Notes under the pieces: model-generated | Told to the model about the DNA's origin: nothing | The model's database searches: none | Seen by the model: only the letters and a program-made list of their open reading frames with translations | NCBI GenBank assembly: GCA_020851035.1 | Contig: JADZDM010000004.1 | Location: forward strand, 121,441 to 185,440 | Length of the DNA: 64,000 nucleotides | Source: Gemmatimonadaceae bacterium | GTDB lineage: Bacteria; Gemmatimonadota; Gemmatimonadetes; Gemmatimonadales; Gemmatimonadaceae | Direction of reading: 5' to 3' | Translations under genes and position numbers: made by a program | In this document: in pieces, positions 61,848 through 64,000 of the stretch | Layout of the letters: the number at the start of each line of letters is the position of its first letter | Numbering within the stretch: position 1 is the stretch's first letter

Positions 61848-63158
61848 TCAGCCGCGGCGCCGCGCGGCCGGCCTGACGCCATCGGTCTCACTCCGATCCT
61901 CGACGCCCGTAGGCGCCGCGTCCGCGAGCAACGATGCCGGCTGCACCGCGCCAGGGCCGAAGCGCGCCCGCACACGATCCATCGCGATCGCGAGCGCACG
62001 GTCCTTCGGTGTCTCCTGCACCACCGGCGTCGCAGATGGCAGCAGCGAGAGCTGCTCGGCCAGGTCGCCATCATCAAGCTGTGTGAGGCCCACACCCAGC
62101 AGGCGCACCGGAAGGCGGCGTGACTGCCGCAGCTTGCGGAAGAGCAGCCGTGCGGTGGAGAACACCGCGCGTTCCGTGCTCACCGGCGTGTCGAGCGTCT
62201 TGCTCGCCAGCTTCGTGGTGAAGTCGTTGGTGCGCATCTTCACCGTGATGGTGCGCGCACGCAGGCCGTCGGCGCGCAGGTCCGCGACGACACGCACGGC
62301 GAGGCGCTGGAGCTCCGTCTCGAGTGCGGCATCGTCAGCGATGTCTCGATCGAAGGTGTCCTCGCGGCTCATTCCCTTCTGCTGGTCGTGGCCGTGCAGC
62401 TCGGCGCTCCCCTGCCCGCGCGCCTTGCGCGTGATCCACTCGGCGAGCTTGTCGCCGAGGTAGCGACGGATGGTGGCGGGGTCGGCATCGAGCACGTCAG
62501 GCACATTGACAAGACCCAGGCTGCGCAGCTTCTCCTGCGCCTTCGGCCCGATGCCCGGGATCTCGGCGAGCGGCTGTGTGCGCATGAATGCCTCCTCGCG
62601 GCCCGCAGGCACGATGTGCACACCGGTCGCGCGCGTGCCAGGGATCGGCTTGGCCGCGCCCGCGGCGATCTTCGCAATCAGCTTGCTGGTGCCACCGCCG
62701 ATCGAGATGCTGCAGCCTGTCTCGTCGATCACCGCCTGCCGGATGCGCTGCGCGGTCACGTGCAGCGGTTCGTCGTGGTACAGCGCCTCGGTGCCGGTGA
62801 GGTCGAGGTAGAACTCATCGACACTGGCGGCGACGACGACCGGTGCGAAGCGGGTGAGCACCTGCTGGATGGCGCGGCTCTTCTCGCCGCACGCGTTGCG
62901 CGGCACGGGCACGGCCAGCGCGGCAGGACAGAGTCGCAGCGCCTGCGAGATGGCCATGCCTGATCGCACGCCGAACGCGCGCGCCTCGTAGCTCGCGGAG
63001 CAGACCACGCCACGGCTGCCGGGGCGCCCGCCGACGATCAGCAGGCGCGCCTTGCCCGCGCCATCGGGATCACAGAGGCGCGCGACGGCCACGAAGAACT
63101 GGTCGGCGTCGGCGAGCAGGATGCGGGGTTCGCGGGCGGGGACGGCGGGCGCGGTCAT
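61848..63158 (-). CDS. dinB: Y-family DNA polymerase IV-like translesion polymerase
   Basis: This 436-aa polymerase copies damaged DNA. The palm motifs are ILLADADQFFVAVAR (metal-binding Asp residues near 16-18) and ASVDEFYLDLTG near residue 110. Both are spelled differently from E. coli DinB (DMDAFF, SIDEAYLD) but keep the acidic residues. The helix-hairpin-helix thumb reads EIPGIGPKAQEKLRSLG. AEQLSLLPS in the C-terminal 60 residues resembles a sliding-clamp-binding peptide (QLxLF). A TATATT box ends 6 bases before the ATG. No LexA-type box is obvious. It could equally be filed under a wider DinB/ImuB-like Y-family label. Confidence 0.9.
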   Translation of the reverse strand: MTAPAVPAREPRILLADADQFFVAVARLCDPDGAGKARLLIVGGRPGSRGVVCSASYEARAFGVRSGMAISQALRLCPAALAVPVPRNACGEKSRAIQQVLTRFAPVVVAASVDEFYLDLTGTEALYHDEPLHVTAQRIRQAVIDETGCSISIGGGTSKLIAKIAAGAAKPIPGTRATGVHIVPAGREEAFMRTQPLAEIPGIGPKAQEKLRSLGLVNVPDVLDADPATIRRYLGDKLAEWITRKARGQGSAELHGHDQQKGMSREDTFDRDIADDAALETELQRLAVRVVADLRADGLRARTITVKMRTNDFTTKLASKTLDTPVSTERAVFSTARLLFRKLRQSRRLPVRLLGVGLTQLDDGDLAEQLSLLPSATPVVQETPKDRALAIAMDRVRARFGPGAVQPASLLADAAPTGVEDRSETDGVRPAARRRG

Positions 63159-63164
63159 ACCCGA

Positions 63165-63170
63165 AATATA
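63165..63170 (-). promoter_or_regulatory. -10-like box of dinB
   Basis: TATATT on the - strand ends 6 bases before the dinB ATG, again pointing to a leaderless mRNA. It directly follows the rpsA terminator stem, so the -35 region would lie inside that stem. Confidence 0.45.
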
Positions 63171-63171
63171 C

Positions 63172-63211
63172 CCGAAGGCCCCGCCGCTCGTGGGAGCGAC
63201 GGGGCCTTCGG
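63172..63211 (-). terminator. Strong terminator after rpsA
   Basis: An 18-bp inverted repeat with one mismatch (63172-63189 with 63194-63211) and a 4-base loop lies 19 bases past the rpsA stop. On the - strand it is followed by GTATATTT, a short U-rich stretch that doubles as the dinB -10 region. Confidence 0.8.
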
Positions 63212-63230
63212 TCCAGCGGACTGGCGAGGA

Positions 63231-64000
63231 TCACTCCTCGTCGGCTTCCTCGACCACGGCGGCCTCGGGCTCGGCGCCTTCCGGCTTCGGCTCGGGCTTC
63301 GGCGGCTGGTCGGCCGGGATGTTGTTCACCGACAGCACGATCCGGCGGTGGATCGGATCCACCTCGTTCACGGTCATGTCGAGCGTCATCCCTTCCCAGA
63401 TCACCTCGTCCAGCTCGGTGTACGTGAGCGGCACGTTGATCTGGTTCTGCGGCACGAACCCTTCGATATCGTTGCCGACATCGACGACCACGCCCTTGTC
63501 GGCGAGGCGGACGACCTTGCCCGACAGGGCGAGGTTGACCGGGTACGTCTCACCGATGCGCAGCCACGGATCTTCCTCGGCCTGCTTGAGGCCCAGGCTG
63601 ATGCGCTTGTTCTCGGCATCGATGTTGAGGATCACGACGTCCACCGAATCGCCCTTCTTCACCACTTCCGACGGGTGCTGGACGCGCTTGGTCCAGGACA
63701 TGTCGGAGATGTGGATCAGGCCGTCGATGCCCGGCTCGATCTCGACGAAAGCGCCGAAGCTGGTCAGGTTGCGGACCTTGCCTGAGATGCGCGTGCCGAC
63801 CGGGTACTTGAGCGGCAACACGGCCCACGGATCCTGCTCCGTCTGCTTCATGCCGAGCGAGATCTTCTCCTCGTCGGGGTCGACCTTGAGCACCACCGCC
63901 TCGATCGCCTCGCCGATGCTGACGAGCTTCGAGGGATGACGGACGTTGCGCGTCCAGCTCATCTCGGAGATGTGCACGAGGCCTTCGATGCCCGGCTGGA
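63231..64000 (-). CDS. rpsA: 30S ribosomal protein S1, C-terminal part (5' end outside window)
   Basis: About 256 C-terminal residues of ribosomal protein S1 are present, running off the window edge. S1 brings mRNA to the 30S subunit. Two full S1 (OB-fold) repeats and a partial one are visible, with the repeat hallmarks GKVRNLTSFGAFVEIEPGID, LIHISDMSWTKRVQHPSEVV and ISLGLKQAEEDPW. A last, more divergent S1-like repeat follows (GKVVRLADKGVVVDVGNDIE). The C terminus is Pro/Glu-rich and acidic (EAAVVEEADEE). The frame continues upstream from the last visible codons, so the start is outside. Confidence 0.94.
   Translation of the reverse strand, partial: QPGIEGLVHISEMSWTRNVRHPSKLVSIGEAIEAVVLKVDPDEEKISLGMKQTEQDPWAVLPLKYPVGTRISGKVRNLTSFGAFVEIEPGIDGLIHISDMSWTKRVQHPSEVVKKGDSVDVVILNIDAENKRISLGLKQAEEDPWLRIGETYPVNLALSGKVVRLADKGVVVDVGNDIEGFVPQNQINVPLTYTELDEVIWEGMTLDMTVNEVDPIHRRIVLSVNNIPADQPPKPEPKPEGAEPEAAVVEEADEE

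Noticed and set aside
61842..61900. A terminator between the second secreted paralogue and dinB
   Set aside because: Only 6 bases separate the two stops, and the GC-rich bases around them do not form a clean stem.

Overview
This is a GC-rich, gene-dense bacterial chromosome segment that starts inside an htrA-type protease gene and ends inside rpsA. It most likely comes from the phylum Gemmatimonadota. That is an inference from the combination of features (a DUF5916 outer-membrane-type protein, a PEP-CTERM protein, the purS/Q/L cluster with pssA, an mre-mrd-rodA-accD-folC run, an archaeal-type ProRS), not from a marker search. I see no insertion sequence, prophage, CRISPR array, rRNA or ordinary tRNA gene. 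The only structural RNA I can support is tmRNA.

Region 1 (1-12.9 kb, + strand) is a tightly packed purine cluster: htrA (partial), purB, purC, a short Psd-like membrane ORF, pssA, purS, purQ, purL, purF, then ppdK and an AlkC-type DNA glycosylase gene. It covers the first step and several middle steps of IMP/AMP synthesis and is interleaved with phospholipid synthesis. Region 2 (12.9-21.8 kb) holds an SDR/DUF2461/flavin-reductase trio, ssrA with a very strong terminator, a membrane GGDEF diguanylate cyclase, divergent dusB and ptsN-like genes, and an acyltransferase-3/SGNH protein.

Region 3 (21.8-36.1 kb, - strand) is one continuous twelve-gene run read from mreB: mreB, mreC, mreD, mrdA, rodA, accD, folC, hisS, proS, lysA, a YfcE-like phosphoesterase and guaA. 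It joins rod-shape and peptidoglycan synthesis to fatty-acid, folate, tRNA-charging, diaminopimelate/lysine and GMP functions. Region 4 (36.3-41.3 kb, - strand) is rpsO, pnp, an M16 peptidase and ald. Region 5 (41.4-49.7 kb, - strand) is rplM, rpsI, rpsB, tsf, pyrH, frr, uppS, cdsA, dxr and rseP, with a clear promoter before rplM, hairpins after rpsI and rpsB, and a terminator directly after rseP.

Region 6 (49.9-58.4 kb) has a DUF5916 protein on the + strand. On the - strand it has an acyl-CoA carboxylase set (carboxyltransferase, biotin carboxylase, biotin carrier) broken up by a PEP-CTERM gene and rlmD. Region 7 (58.5-61.8 kb, + strand) is the least familiar part: an ATP-grasp ligase gene overlapping a GNAT/FemAB-like gene, followed by two tandem paralogous secreted proteins. 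Region 8 is dinB and the 3' part of rpsA, separated by a strong terminator.

Two themes recur. Neighbouring genes often overlap by 4 bp (ATGA, GTGA or TTGA), which suggests translational coupling. Several singly transcribed genes have a -10-like hexamer (TAnnTT) only 5-7 nt before the start codon, which suggests leaderless mRNAs. No intergenic stretch exceeds 300 bp.
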